Shown here piece by piece: positions 16,376 to 25,667 of a stretch of DNA of 64,000 nucleotides (position 1 is its first letter; every line of letters starts with the position of its first letter). The translations under genes were made by a program, and so were the position numbers. The notes beneath the pieces were generated by a model that was not told where the DNA came from, ran no database searches, and was given only the letters and a program-made list of their open reading frames with translations. Source of the DNA: Parvicella sp964387945 (GTDB taxonomy: Bacteria; Bacteroidota; Bacteroidia; Flavobacteriales_D; Parvicellaceae); the NCBI GenBank assembly GCA_964387945.1, contig CAYLYX010000007.1:121089-185088 (forward strand), written 5' to 3'.

Positions 16376-17823
16376 TAAACGGGTAGCTTAACGATAAACT
16401 CTGTGCCCTCTCCCTGCTTGGTATTGAAGCTGATATCTCCATGATGAGCATCGATAATTTGCTTCACCATCGCCAAACCAAGTCCCGAACCACTTGATTT
16501 AGTTGTAAAGTTGGGAACAAAGATTTTATCTTTTACTTCATCTGGTATTCCTTCTCCATTATCGCGGATAGAAATCTTGCAATAATAATCGTCTACGGAA
16601 AGAGAAATCTCGACCCTTCCATCGTCTTGGGATGGAATAGACTGAATTGCATTTTTGATGATGTTGTTGAACACGCGAACTAGCTGCTCTCTATCTCCAT
16701 TGATTTCTATTTCTCCATTGGCACTGTTCTCCAGTTGCAAGGATACATCCTCGTGCTCATCAAAAAGGTCCATACTACTCTTCACAACCTGCACCACATC
16801 CAGTTTTTCCAACTTACTTTTTGGCATTTTTGCGAAGTTGGAAAACTCGTTGGCAATGTTGGTCAAGGCGTCAATTTGAGTAATTAGTTTTTGTCCAAAC
16901 AAGTTCAGTTTTTCCTGATAATCAGGATCATCGGGTTTTAGCGCCCGTTGCAAATGTTGTACCGAGAGTTTCATTGGTGTCAACGGATTTTTAATCTCGT
17001 GGGCAACTTGTTTAGCCATCTCTCGCCATGCACTCTCTCTCTCCGTTTTTGCAAGTTTATCAGCACTCTCTTCTAACTGCTCAATCATTCGATTGTACTC
17101 TTTCACCAGCATACCTATCTCATCCTCACCTTTCCATTTCAGAGGCTGGTTCTTTTTATTGATTTCAACACCTTTCAGCTTATCCGCAATCGTTCTCAGA
17201 CTTTTTGTTATGTAATTCGACAAGAAGAAAGCAATCAAACTCGCTCCAACAAGAAGAAAGACGTAGATTTCTATTAATGTAGTAAGAAACGGCCCTACAG
17301 AAGAATTACCCGTCATTTCCGTTTTGTCGTATGGTATATTTACAATGGCGATCGGTGTAATAGAGTCTCTTCCATAGAGTAATGAATAGGCCGTAACGTG
17401 CTCTTCATCCACCTGTTTAACTTGGTGAATGTGCGTAGACCAGAGCTTTTCCAGAATTTTGTCTGGCACCTTAGTTTTATAAAATTCAGGATCTGCGTAA
17501 TCGTAATCACTACTTGTCAAGATTTCACCAGACATCCTAAAAATATTGATTTCTACCCCATTAATATCTGCCAATTTGGTAATCTCTTCCTCAAATTCCC
17601 TACTCACTCCATTCATCTGCTCTTCATTCTCTGTATCTCTAAAGAAATAACTCAGTGACATCAGGACGGTTTTTTCTTTTCGTTTTAGCCGCTCTTTGTG
17701 GTACTTTTCGTTCTGATTTTGGAAATACATAAACGTAGTTACTCCAATGACAATCAATGAAATAATGATCAATGCCAACATGGACATATAGATTCTGGTG
17801 CGTAACGTAGGTTTAAAGATCAT
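16372..17823 (-). CDS. Membrane sensor histidine kinase (NtrY-like)
   Basis: The 483 residues contain TM1 (about 14-33), a periplasmic sensor region (34-175) and TM2 (about 178-200). A HAMP domain follows (200-255). The HisKA box is QVAHEIKNPLTPMK with the phosphorylated His near 274. The ATPase domain has an N box (FNNIIKNAIQSIP), a G1 box (IRDNGEGIPDE), and GSGLGLAMVKQI. All catalytic motifs are intact. The NPLTPMKLSVQHLQRA sequence resembles NtrY-type kinases. No response regulator lies adjacent, so it is an orphan in this window. Its signal is unknown. Confidence 0.88.
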   Translation of the reverse strand: MIFKPTLRTRIYMSMLALIIISLIVIGVTTFMYFQNQNEKYHKERLKRKEKTVLMSLSYFFRDTENEEQMNGVSREFEEEITKLADINGVEINIFRMSGEILTSSDYDYADPEFYKTKVPDKILEKLWSTHIHQVKQVDEEHVTAYSLLYGRDSITPIAIVNIPYDKTEMTGNSSVGPFLTTLIEIYVFLLVGASLIAFFLSNYITKSLRTIADKLKGVEINKKNQPLKWKGEDEIGMLVKEYNRMIEQLEESADKLAKTERESAWREMAKQVAHEIKNPLTPMKLSVQHLQRALKPDDPDYQEKLNLFGQKLITQIDALTNIANEFSNFAKMPKSKLEKLDVVQVVKSSMDLFDEHEDVSLQLENSANGEIEINGDREQLVRVFNNIIKNAIQSIPSQDDGRVEISLSVDDYYCKISIRDNGEGIPDEVKDKIFVPNFTTKSSGSGLGLAMVKQIIDAHHGDISFNTKQGEGTEFIVKLPVY

Positions 17824-17953
17824 CTTAAAAACGAAGGTAACAATATTCGATTATGTGGTTATAAGTAAAGTACGTGCTAATTTTTCATCAAACGTAATTT
17901 AGGCACAATATATGTTTTGTAAATTAGCAGAAATTAAACATCCTTAAAAAACA

Positions 17954-19039
17954 ATGAAGCAAATATTATTCCTAATTCTACTCGCACCACTGATCGTTTT
18001 TTCTCAGATAAAACGTGGCGGTTCGGAATCGGAAGAAAATAACACCACTAATCCTCAAAACACTAACAACGGAAATAACTCTGGGCAATTGTACCCTACC
18101 AAAGGAGAAAAACCGGTAAATTGTAATCAGGACTTGGAGTTTGACCCCGGCAACCAACTCGTTTACCACAGTAAGACCAACAAACCCTTTACAGGCTTGT
18201 GCGTTTCTTACTATCCGAACGGAAAACTAGAACGTAAAGCCCGTTTTAACAATGGAAAGGATCACGACACCGCCTATGTTTACTACGAAAGTGGAGACAT
18301 TCAGGCGTTCATCATTCATGTGGATGGTGTAGAAAATGGCACTTGGGGTTACTGGTATGACAATGGTGATGACCACGGTGAGCAGCAAGTAGCGTGGGGT
18401 AACACCTATGATATGGGGCAAAAAATAGGTACTTGGTACTTCTTTCAGGAGAATGGAGACACGACCAAGGTGCTGAACTATGAAAAAGATATGCTCAACG
18501 GTCAAAGTCGTTACTTTTACAACAGTGGAGTTCTTAAGAAATCGGTTAACTACAAGGACAACAAGATGCATGGACTTTATGTCACCTACTTTGATACAGA
18601 AGAAGAAAAGATTAAAACATCTAAGACCTATAAAAACGATCAAGCCGATGGCAAAGCGCAGAGCTATTATGAAAGCGGTGCACTGAAATCAGAGTCGGAA
18701 TACAAAAATGGCAGCAAGGAGGGTAAGTGGACCATTTACTATGAAAATGGTCAGATCAAACAGACGGGATATTTTAAAGATGACCAACAGGATGGAATTT
18801 GGGAAATGTTTCAGGAAGACGGGAAAAATGCCACAACTGCCCTCTACGATGACGGGCAACTCTTGAAAGCTGTTGAATACGATCGATTTGGTAAACCCAA
18901 AAATGACCTTGATCTCGTAGAGTTGAATAACCTATTGAGCAAGAAAAAATCTGATGACGAGTCAGAAGGAAAAAAGAAGAAAAAGAAGAAGAAAAAAAAT
19001 AAGGACGAAGAGGAAGAAGAGCCTGTTGATGGAGAGTAA
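17954..19039 (+). CDS. Exported YwqK/MORN-repeat protein with poly-Lys tail
   Basis: A signal peptide (1-18) is followed by an Asn/Thr-rich linker. From about residue 65 to 310 there are repeated units of the form YYxNGxLxxxxxYKNGxxxG (e.g. YYPNGKLERKARF, YYENGQIKQTGYF), the YwqK or MORN-like repeat. The C-terminal 25 residues are a run of Lys followed by Glu (about 336-361). These repeats are often labelled as an antitoxin of a YwqK toxin-antitoxin system. I see no toxin and a signal peptide is present, so I do not follow that label. queE begins immediately after its stop (TAAATG). Confidence 0.7.
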   Translation: MKQILFLILLAPLIVFSQIKRGGSESEENNTTNPQNTNNGNNSGQLYPTKGEKPVNCNQDLEFDPGNQLVYHSKTNKPFTGLCVSYYPNGKLERKARFNNGKDHDTAYVYYESGDIQAFIIHVDGVENGTWGYWYDNGDDHGEQQVAWGNTYDMGQKIGTWYFFQENGDTTKVLNYEKDMLNGQSRYFYNSGVLKKSVNYKDNKMHGLYVTYFDTEEEKIKTSKTYKNDQADGKAQSYYESGALKSESEYKNGSKEGKWTIYYENGQIKQTGYFKDDQQDGIWEMFQEDGKNATTALYDDGQLLKAVEYDRFGKPKNDLDLVELNNLLSKKKSDDESEGKKKKKKKKKNKDEEEEEPVDGE

Positions 19040-19663
19040 ATGAGCGTATTGGAAACAGAAATAACAGCCGAATTGCCTGTGATGGAGATGTTTTATTCCA
19101 TTCAGGGAGAAGGAAATTACAGTGGAAGGCCTGCCGTATTCATCCGCTTGGGAGGATGCGATGTGGGGTGCCATTGGTGTGATGTGAAGGAGAGTTGGGA
19201 GGCTGAAAACCATCCATCGACCAAAATCACAGACATTGTTTCTTACGTACGAACGCAAGCAGCAAAATTTGTGGTCATTACAGGAGGTGAACCGGCCATG
19301 TATGATCTTACCGAACTAACAAATGAACTAAAGGAAGAAGGGGCTTTCATTGCCATCGAGACTTCTGGCGTTTACCCACTAATAGGGCATTTTGACTGGA
19401 TCTGTTTTTCCCCAAAAAAGTTCAAACCTCCTACGGAGAGCATCTACGAAAAGGCGCACGAACTGAAAGTTATTATTTTCCACTCTTCTGATCTGGATTG
19501 GGCTGAAGAACATGCCAAAAAAGTCAATAACAACTGTAAATTATACCTCCAACCAGAATGGGGAAAACGTGATAAAAACACACCTTTAATCATTGAGTAC
19601 ATTAAAGGAAACCAACATTGGAATATTTCGTTACAAACGCATAAATACATTGGTGTAGAATGA
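19040..19663 (+). CDS. queE: 7-carboxy-7-deazaguanine synthase
   Basis: A radical SAM enzyme that contracts 6-carboxy-5,6,7,8-tetrahydropterin to 7-carboxy-7-deazaguanine, the third step of queuosine or preQ0 synthesis. The N-terminus EMFYSIQGEGNYSGRPAVFIRLGGC is the family signature. The cluster-binding Cys are in CDVGCHWC (C40, C44, C47; CX3CX2C). GGEP near residue 80 is the SAM-binding motif. Length 207 is normal. The gene begins right after the YwqK-like gene and overlaps the next by four bases (ATGA). It is thus embedded in an envelope-gene operon, with no other queuosine gene near. Confidence 0.93.
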   Translation: MSVLETEITAELPVMEMFYSIQGEGNYSGRPAVFIRLGGCDVGCHWCDVKESWEAENHPSTKITDIVSYVRTQAAKFVVITGGEPAMYDLTELTNELKEEGAFIAIETSGVYPLIGHFDWICFSPKKFKPPTESIYEKAHELKVIIFHSSDLDWAEEHAKKVNNNCKLYLQPEWGKRDKNTPLIIEYIKGNQHWNISLQTHKYIGVE

Positions 19664-21663
19664 AAAATTTAGTACAGAGAGTAGCATATACAATACTTGC
19701 CTTAACACTTTTTGCCAATTGCTCGGTTGCCCAACCTGGTCACTATACGAGCACCAATAAAAAGGCAATCAAGTTTTATGAGGAAGGCCGTTCTTGCTTC
19801 AACAATATTAACCCACAAACCGGAAAAAGAAGCCTAGATTGTGCAGAGGAAGCTTTGCTGAAAGCGCTAGAAAAAGACCCTCAGTTCGTAGAGGCACACA
19901 CGATGTTGAGTAACGTCTACATTGAGCGAAACGACTTCGCCAAAGCCATCGCTCAAAAAGAAACCATGTTTGCTCTAGGGAAACCCGTGAGCCATGCTGA
20001 ATACTTCTATATGGCGAGCATGAACATGGCGATCGGTGACTACGAAAAGTGTCTTAAGTATGCTAACTATTACATCAAAGATCGTAACGCCAACCCCGGT
20101 ATGGTTGACAAGTCTTACAAGTATATTGACGATTGTAATTTTGCAATCGAAGCAATGAAAAAGCCTTCAGCTTTTAAACCTGTCAACCTCGGACCAAATG
20201 TAAACTCTGACAGACCGGAATATTTCCCCTCCATTACGGCTGATGACAAGACCTTGCTCTACACAAGATTGGTTCTGGACAACAACGCATTGCATGGAGT
20301 AGGAATGCAAGAAGACATTTTTGTGGCTACGGCTGAGACCCCAGATCATTGGACATATGGTAAGAGCATAAGCAAAAACATCAATACCATCTACAACGAA
20401 GGAGCTCCTACCTTTTCAGCGGATGGCAAATACGTAATTTTAGTAGGCTGTGAAGCTGGAGACCAAGGGGACTTTGAGTACGGAGCAAACAGAAAAGGAT
20501 TGGGGAGTTGTGATCTTTTTGTAAGTGAAAAAATAGGTTCAAATTGGACAAAACCATCAAACCTTGGCACTCCAATCAACTCTTGGCATTTTGAGAGTCA
20601 ACCTAGTTTTTCGAGCGATGGGAAAACACTTTATTTCATAAGAGGTGTCAGAAATAAACAAACTGGAGAAAAAATGCAAGACATCTATGTGAGTGAGATA
20701 ACTGCAAACGGCTGGTCCAAACCACAAATGCTACCAGAATATATTAATTCACCAGGGAGAGAGGAGAGCGTTCAAATTCATCCAGATGGTCAAACATTAT
20801 ATTTCTCTTCTGATGGACATACTGGAATGGGAGGTTTGGACATCTACATGTGCAGAATGCAGGCAGATGGTACTTGGAGTAAACCAATCAACTTAGGTTA
20901 CCCGATTAATACGCACATGGATGAGAATAGTCTCTTGGTTTCTTCAAAAGGTGATGTTGCTTACTTCGCATCTGATCGCGAGGGTGGTTACGGTGACTTG
21001 GATCTCTATCGGTTTGAACTTCCAAAACAGTACCAACCGATCAAAACAACCTATATGAAAGGCTTTGTTTACGATAGTATTACGAAAAAACCGCTCGCTG
21101 CCGACTTCCAATTGTTTGACCTAAAAACGGGGCAATTGTACAAGCGAGCTATTGCCAACAGTGGAAATGGTGCGTTCTTGGTAGCTATTCCTACCAATAA
21201 AGATTTCGGACTGATAGCCGAACACCAAGGATATCTTTACTACTCTAAAAACTACTCATTAGATCAACTGGAGAAGACTGATGATGGGTTTATTGTCAAC
21301 GTACCGATGCAACCGTTGAAAACCGGAGTTGAAATCGTCCTGGAAAATGTGTTCTTTGATGTTGCCAAATGGGACCTCAAACCCGAATCAATTGCTGAGC
21401 TCAACAAACTGAAAGACTTCCTTACAAACAATCCAACAGTTCGAATAGAACTAGGCGGACATACGGATAGTGATGGAGATGCCGATGACAACCTTACCCT
21501 CTCTAACAACCGAGCTAAATCGGTGAAAGAGTGGCTGGTGAAAAATGGAATTGACGCGTCTCGCCTGGAACACAAAGGATATGGAGAAACAGAGCCTATC
21601 CGTCCTAACGATACTCCAGAGAATAAAGCGTTGAATAGACGTACGGTTGCAAAAATCCTGTAG
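19660..21663 (+). CDS. PorE-like OmpA-family protein (TPR, propeller, CarboxypepD_reg, OmpA_C)
   Basis: An exported envelope protein of 667 residues. It has a signal peptide (1-24, with a Cys at 21 that is not in an ideal lipobox). TPR repeats occupy about 30-155, a PD40/WD40-like beta propeller about 165-455 (repeated FPSITADDKTLLYTR and FSSDGKTLYFIRG units), a carboxypeptidase-regulatory-like fold 465-545, and an OmpA peptidoglycan-binding domain 560-667 (GGHTDSDGD, LSNNRAKSV, NRRT). This order and length match PorE of the type IX secretion system in Porphyromonas. Bacteroidota carry several paralogs, so the T9SS role is likely but not certain. It is co-transcribed with queE. Confidence 0.7.
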   Translation: MKNLVQRVAYTILALTLFANCSVAQPGHYTSTNKKAIKFYEEGRSCFNNINPQTGKRSLDCAEEALLKALEKDPQFVEAHTMLSNVYIERNDFAKAIAQKETMFALGKPVSHAEYFYMASMNMAIGDYEKCLKYANYYIKDRNANPGMVDKSYKYIDDCNFAIEAMKKPSAFKPVNLGPNVNSDRPEYFPSITADDKTLLYTRLVLDNNALHGVGMQEDIFVATAETPDHWTYGKSISKNINTIYNEGAPTFSADGKYVILVGCEAGDQGDFEYGANRKGLGSCDLFVSEKIGSNWTKPSNLGTPINSWHFESQPSFSSDGKTLYFIRGVRNKQTGEKMQDIYVSEITANGWSKPQMLPEYINSPGREESVQIHPDGQTLYFSSDGHTGMGGLDIYMCRMQADGTWSKPINLGYPINTHMDENSLLVSSKGDVAYFASDREGGYGDLDLYRFELPKQYQPIKTTYMKGFVYDSITKKPLAADFQLFDLKTGQLYKRAIANSGNGAFLVAIPTNKDFGLIAEHQGYLYYSKNYSLDQLEKTDDGFIVNVPMQPLKTGVEIVLENVFFDVAKWDLKPESIAELNKLKDFLTNNPTVRIELGGHTDSDGDADDNLTLSNNRAKSVKEWLVKNGIDASRLEHKGYGETEPIRPNDTPENKALNRRTVAKIL

Positions 21664-23030
21664 TGCTGAAACGGCTCAAAAAGATTACTTCTACCCACGT
21701 ATTGATCGGACTGTTTGTCTTGTTAGTACTAACGGTGGTAAAATTCAGCCCCTGGCAAAACGCAGGTCAGTCGGGGAAGCTAATTGCTTGGGATGTTACT
21801 TCCTATTATGCTTATCTGCCCGCTACGTTTATTGAAGAAGATTTATCGTTGTCGTTCGTTGAGGAAGATAGCGCTTTCTACCACCATCAACAGATGTACT
21901 GGCCAGAAACCGCACCCAACGGTGGAAAAGTAATCAAAACCACTATGGGTCTGAGTTTTCTCTATAGTCCATTCTTTTTCATTGCGAAAGCCGTTGATAA
22001 CGACAAGAGTAAAACGCAGGGTTTCTCAAAAACATTTGAGTTTTGGCTCGTAATATCTTGTTTATTCTACACCCTAATTGGAGGTGTTTTTCTTCGGCTT
22101 TTCCTACTCAGACACTTTTCGGACATTGTGGTATCCATAACCTTGGTCGCACTTTATCTGGGGACCAATTTGTTCTATTATATCACGATTGAACCGCTGA
22201 TGCCGCACGCATATAATTTTGCCTTGATGGCTATTTTTCTCTCCCTAACAGACAAATGGTATAGCAGCGCATCTGTTCCTACCTCAATTCTCTTGGGAGT
22301 GGTATTTGGACTAATTACATTGATACGTCCAGTGAATGGCATTGTATTCGTATTTTTTATCTTATATCAAGTCAACAGCTGGGCCGAAATGAAAGAAAGG
22401 ATCAGGCTACTTATTTCGAAACCAGTTCTCATCATGATCATTGTTCTTTTTAGCTTTTTAGTGGTTCTACCACAGCTATTGTATTGGCATAAAGTAACGG
22501 GAAGCTTCTTTTTTGATTCTTACCCTGGAGAGCGATTCTTCTTCACACAACCGCACTTGATTGATGGATTGTTCAGCTACCGAAAAGGGTGGTTGCTCTA
22601 CACACCGATCATGCTATTTGGAATTATCGGACTGTTTTTGAACGAAAAGAATCGCATTGGAGCTCTTTTTGTTCTCATTCCTACCTTGTACATTATGTTT
22701 AGCTGGTGGAACTGGTGGTACGGAGGAGGCTTCGGGTGTCGTCCTATTATTGATTTCTATCCGATACTAGCGATTGGAATAGCCACCTTCGTCATGAAAC
22801 TTGGACAAGTTCGCTGGCGTCAAATCTCAATGGGAATACTTGGGCTACTCCTCGTTACATTCAACCTTTTTCAAACCCTTCAAAAGAAATCGGATGCCAT
22901 TCACTGGGACTCGATGACGAAAGAAGCATATTGGCACAACTTCTTGCATCGCTATCCTCAGCCTGGACTGGAAGAAAAACTTCGCACCCCCGATGAAGCG
23001 AAAGCAAAAAAAGGTCTTGTTGAGTACTAA
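21663..23030 (+). CDS. Polytopic membrane protein, glycosyltransferase-like
   Basis: The 455 residues contain about ten hydrophobic segments and a large extracytoplasmic N-terminal loop (YYAYLPATFIEEDL, PNGGKVIKTTMGLSF). This resembles polytopic GT-C glycosyltransferases and their unclassified Bacteroidota relatives. A conserved-looking RPVNGIVF segment, and SWWNWWYGGGFGCRP near 345-360, are typical of this unassigned group. The substrate is unknown. The GTG start at 21663 overlaps the last base of the TAG of the OmpA gene. The TAA overlaps the TAG of the convergent gene. Confidence 0.6.
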   Translation: MLKRLKKITSTHVLIGLFVLLVLTVVKFSPWQNAGQSGKLIAWDVTSYYAYLPATFIEEDLSLSFVEEDSAFYHHQQMYWPETAPNGGKVIKTTMGLSFLYSPFFFIAKAVDNDKSKTQGFSKTFEFWLVISCLFYTLIGGVFLRLFLLRHFSDIVVSITLVALYLGTNLFYYITIEPLMPHAYNFALMAIFLSLTDKWYSSASVPTSILLGVVFGLITLIRPVNGIVFVFFILYQVNSWAEMKERIRLLISKPVLIMIIVLFSFLVVLPQLLYWHKVTGSFFFDSYPGERFFFTQPHLIDGLFSYRKGWLLYTPIMLFGIIGLFLNEKNRIGALFVLIPTLYIMFSWWNWWYGGGFGCRPIIDFYPILAIGIATFVMKLGQVRWRQISMGILGLLLVTFNLFQTLQKKSDAIHWDSMTKEAYWHNFLHRYPQPGLEEKLRTPDEAKAKKGLVEY

Positions 23031-24445
23031 GGCTTTTCAATAACCAATTTATGAATAGTTTCACCAACTTGAAACAGATAGACACCTTGTTCTAAGGACA
23101 AGCTGAGCTGATTTTGTTGCAACACACCTTCACGGATCACCGCCCCTGACAAACTAATTACACGATAGGTTTTGTCGATAAAATTTTCTCCTTCTAAAAA
23201 CAGGTTCCCCTGAGTTGGATTGGGATAAATCATCACTGAGTGACCGCCATTACTTGATTCTATCTGCAGATCTTCTTCTACCTGATAAGTCGTGAGAAGA
23301 CTTTCACCCGCAATTGTCTTGTAAACAAAAATCACGTTACCAAGGTTCTCATCAAACATGTTTCCAACGGTAATAATCCCCTTATCAAAAGTGGTATCTG
23401 CATCAATGACTTCCTCATCTTGTGGAGTTCCGAAACTAAAAGATAAATCGCCTATTCCGTAAGTGTAATAATTGCAGTCAAAAATCCAGGTGTCAAAACC
23501 ACCAAATCCCACCGAAGAGCTGGTGTTCACTAAAATAAATGAATTTGTATCTGGATAGCTGATGACGTCTATTCCTATGTCATCACTTGGATTGTTAAGA
23601 ATATTCTGATACAATACATTCCCAGTACTATCAATTTTATAAAACTTATTGTCAATTTGAGTAGTTGCACCATCGTTATCGCCTCCCGTAACCACAAACT
23701 CGCCTGTAATCAACTCGGCTATCCCATGTCCATAGTCAGCAAGCGTGTCTCCAAGCATAAGCTCCCACAACAGAGTTCCTTCATCATCTACCCTTCCTAC
23801 CCAGTAATCTGTGCTATCCTCTTCGGTCATGTAGCTCCCACAAAAATAGATTTGTCCTGAATCGCTCACGAGAACTCGCTCAAAGTTGTCGTCATCCACA
23901 CCACCGTACGTTTGGTACCAGAGCGAGTCTCCGTTGATATTTACCGAAGCTAAAAACCCATCTGTAGTGACATCATTCTGATAGGTCTTTCCAGCAATAA
24001 TTACGGTAGTATCGTTTACTAGCGCCATTTCTTGAGGAAAATCCCAATTTTCGTTCCCAAAATGTTTCTCCCAAACAACCTGACCTATTTCATTTGTTCT
24101 TACAACATATATCTGATAATCTTCTGAGATATTGGAATAACCGCAAACGAGCATCCCATCATCTAACAAAACCGCACTGGTTAGCCAATCCACTCCTGCT
24201 GAGCCAAACGTACGTGTCCACTGAACAGCCCCTGCAGTATCTAGCTTAATCATGTACCCGTCCATTTCTCCTTGACCTAGGCCTTCTGTACCACCCACAA
24301 CTATGTAACCGCTATCTCGGTCATTGATCACCTGCTCTGCAAAGTCACTTCCTGTCGTTCCGATTACTTTATAAAAGGACTGACTGAACCCTGCAAGCGA
24401 AACGAACACCAATAGATATGTCAGATAAAATCTACTTAATTCCAT
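23027..24445 (-). CDS. T9SS-secreted repeat (propeller-like) protein
   Basis: The signal peptide covers residues 1-21 (ending AGFSQ). Residues 25-380 consist of repeated units such as GYIVVGGTEGLGQGEMDGYMIKLDTAGAVQW and GMLVCGYSNIS..YVVRTNEIGQVVWEKHFG. These are beta-propeller-like repeats found in many secreted Bacteroidota proteins. The C-terminal 75 residues form a type-A sorting domain (MIYPNPTQGNLFLEG, YRVISLSGAVI, LEQGVYLFQVG, HKLVIEK). It overlaps the barrel gene upstream by 14 bases, so it is the last gene of a translationally coupled three-gene operon. Confidence 0.78.
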   Translation of the reverse strand: MELSRFYLTYLLVFVSLAGFSQSFYKVIGTTGSDFAEQVINDRDSGYIVVGGTEGLGQGEMDGYMIKLDTAGAVQWTRTFGSAGVDWLTSAVLLDDGMLVCGYSNISEDYQIYVVRTNEIGQVVWEKHFGNENWDFPQEMALVNDTTVIIAGKTYQNDVTTDGFLASVNINGDSLWYQTYGGVDDDNFERVLVSDSGQIYFCGSYMTEEDSTDYWVGRVDDEGTLLWELMLGDTLADYGHGIAELITGEFVVTGGDNDGATTQIDNKFYKIDSTGNVLYQNILNNPSDDIGIDVISYPDTNSFILVNTSSSVGFGGFDTWIFDCNYYTYGIGDLSFSFGTPQDEEVIDADTTFDKGIITVGNMFDENLGNVIFVYKTIAGESLLTTYQVEEDLQIESSNGGHSVMIYPNPTQGNLFLEGENFIDKTYRVISLSGAVIREGVLQQNQLSLSLEQGVYLFQVGETIHKLVIEKP

Positions 24446-25667
24446 AACTCATCGTAATTGCCAGTGACTGCTGGTATGCTTCTCTGGTCAGAAAACCAGG
24501 GACATTGTTAAACGCCAGTCCAATTCCTACGTTACCAATTTTCTTCCGTATCGAGATACCTGTTTTAAAATAAGAGTAACCACCAAATTGCAAATAAGGG
24601 GTTATAATCGTACTCGGTGTTGGTCTCCAATCTCCCCCAATGTAGATTTGTGGAATCATAGCCACTCCAAATCGGTAGCGCATTCCGTAAACTAGCTGCA
24701 TCTTCTTTCCAGCTGGGTTAGATGTTGAATAAAAGTAAAACTCAAAAGGCAATAGTTTTACCTTCCTATCCTGAATGGGCTCGGGTAACAGACTGTCTTG
24801 CAAAGCAACTTCAGAGAATAAATCTTGTTGAAAATCAGACATACTATTCATTTCAACACCACGATAACTATACAACGTGTCTATCTCCAGTACATCCATT
24901 TGTTTCGAACTAACAAACACTCCAAAATTTCGGACCCCCAATACAAGTCTTGGAATGTCGAGGGAATCGTTATTCTCATAAGGAAGATTCATTTCAAAAT
25001 CCACTCCTACTCCCAGCCCAACTGGAGACCCAAGGTTATTTTTATTGGCAGAGATCCAATCACCGCTAAGCCTTAAACTCAACGAATCGTTATTCGGATC
25101 AGCATAATATAGACCTCTATTGATTTGTCCGAAGGAATAATTATCAAAAGACAGTAATGCCAATCCAATTTTCAGCCTATTTCCACGATTGTATCCGAAA
25201 CCAATTTTTTTGAAGGCATAACTCGTAAATTCTGTTCCTGAAAGAATAGCGGAATCTCCTACATATTGTTGATTACCTTCAAAAGCTAAACGAAACAAGT
25301 CTTGCGTAAAAGAAACTCCCCCTCCTCCGTTGATCTCATACGTCACATAAAAACCTGCACTGTCCAACCATTTGACACTTGGATTAAGATAAGACACGCG
25401 TGCACCATACTCTCCTCCTAGCAAATTTTTAGTACCTAGACGATTCAAACTCTCTGATTTCAAATCATTATCAAAAAATCCTCCTCGGTAAAACAATTTC
25501 ATGGTCTCAACATCCATCACGTTACTACCGTACGCACCAAACCCTTCCAATTCAATGGATTGATTCACTTCGTCACTCATAAATGACACATTGTTCCCCA
25601 TCGACTGAGCGATAACTCCTCCAGAAGAAATCAAAATCAAGACCAGTATGGAGAGTTGTTTAATCAT
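24432..25667 (-). CDS. Outer-membrane beta-barrel protein (DUF5723-like)
   Basis: The 411 residues begin with a signal peptide (1-20). The mature protein alternates amphipathic strands and turns (YVTYEINGGGGVSF, RLVLGVRNFGVFV, IGIGLAFNNVPGF) and ends with a strand (LAITMSYGIK). This fits an outer-membrane barrel, and the opening matches what I know of DUF5723 proteins (N-terminal QSMGNN...). No enzyme motif is seen. It overlaps its operon partners on both sides (8 bases with the lipoprotein, 14 with the T9SS protein), which suggests a shared assembly at the cell surface. Confidence 0.6.
   Translation of the reverse strand: MIKQLSILVLILISSGGVIAQSMGNNVSFMSDEVNQSIELEGFGAYGSNVMDVETMKLFYRGGFFDNDLKSESLNRLGTKNLLGGEYGARVSYLNPSVKWLDSAGFYVTYEINGGGGVSFTQDLFRLAFEGNQQYVGDSAILSGTEFTSYAFKKIGFGYNRGNRLKIGLALLSFDNYSFGQINRGLYYADPNNDSLSLRLSGDWISANKNNLGSPVGLGVGVDFEMNLPYENNDSLDIPRLVLGVRNFGVFVSSKQMDVLEIDTLYSYRGVEMNSMSDFQQDLFSEVALQDSLLPEPIQDRKVKLLPFEFYFYSTSNPAGKKMQLVYGMRYRFGVAMIPQIYIGGDWRPTPSTIITPYLQFGGYSYFKTGISIRKKIGNVGIGLAFNNVPGFLTREAYQQSLAITMSYGIK

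Noticed and set aside
18965..19030. Frameshift-prone poly-A tract
   Set aside because: The A/G-rich run codes for a Lys-Glu tail of the YwqK-like protein and the frame is intact to its stop, so no frameshift need be assumed.
17954..19039. YwqK toxin-antitoxin system
   Set aside because: The repeats match the family often called YwqK antitoxin, but the protein has a signal peptide, no toxin is encoded nearby and neighbours are envelope genes.
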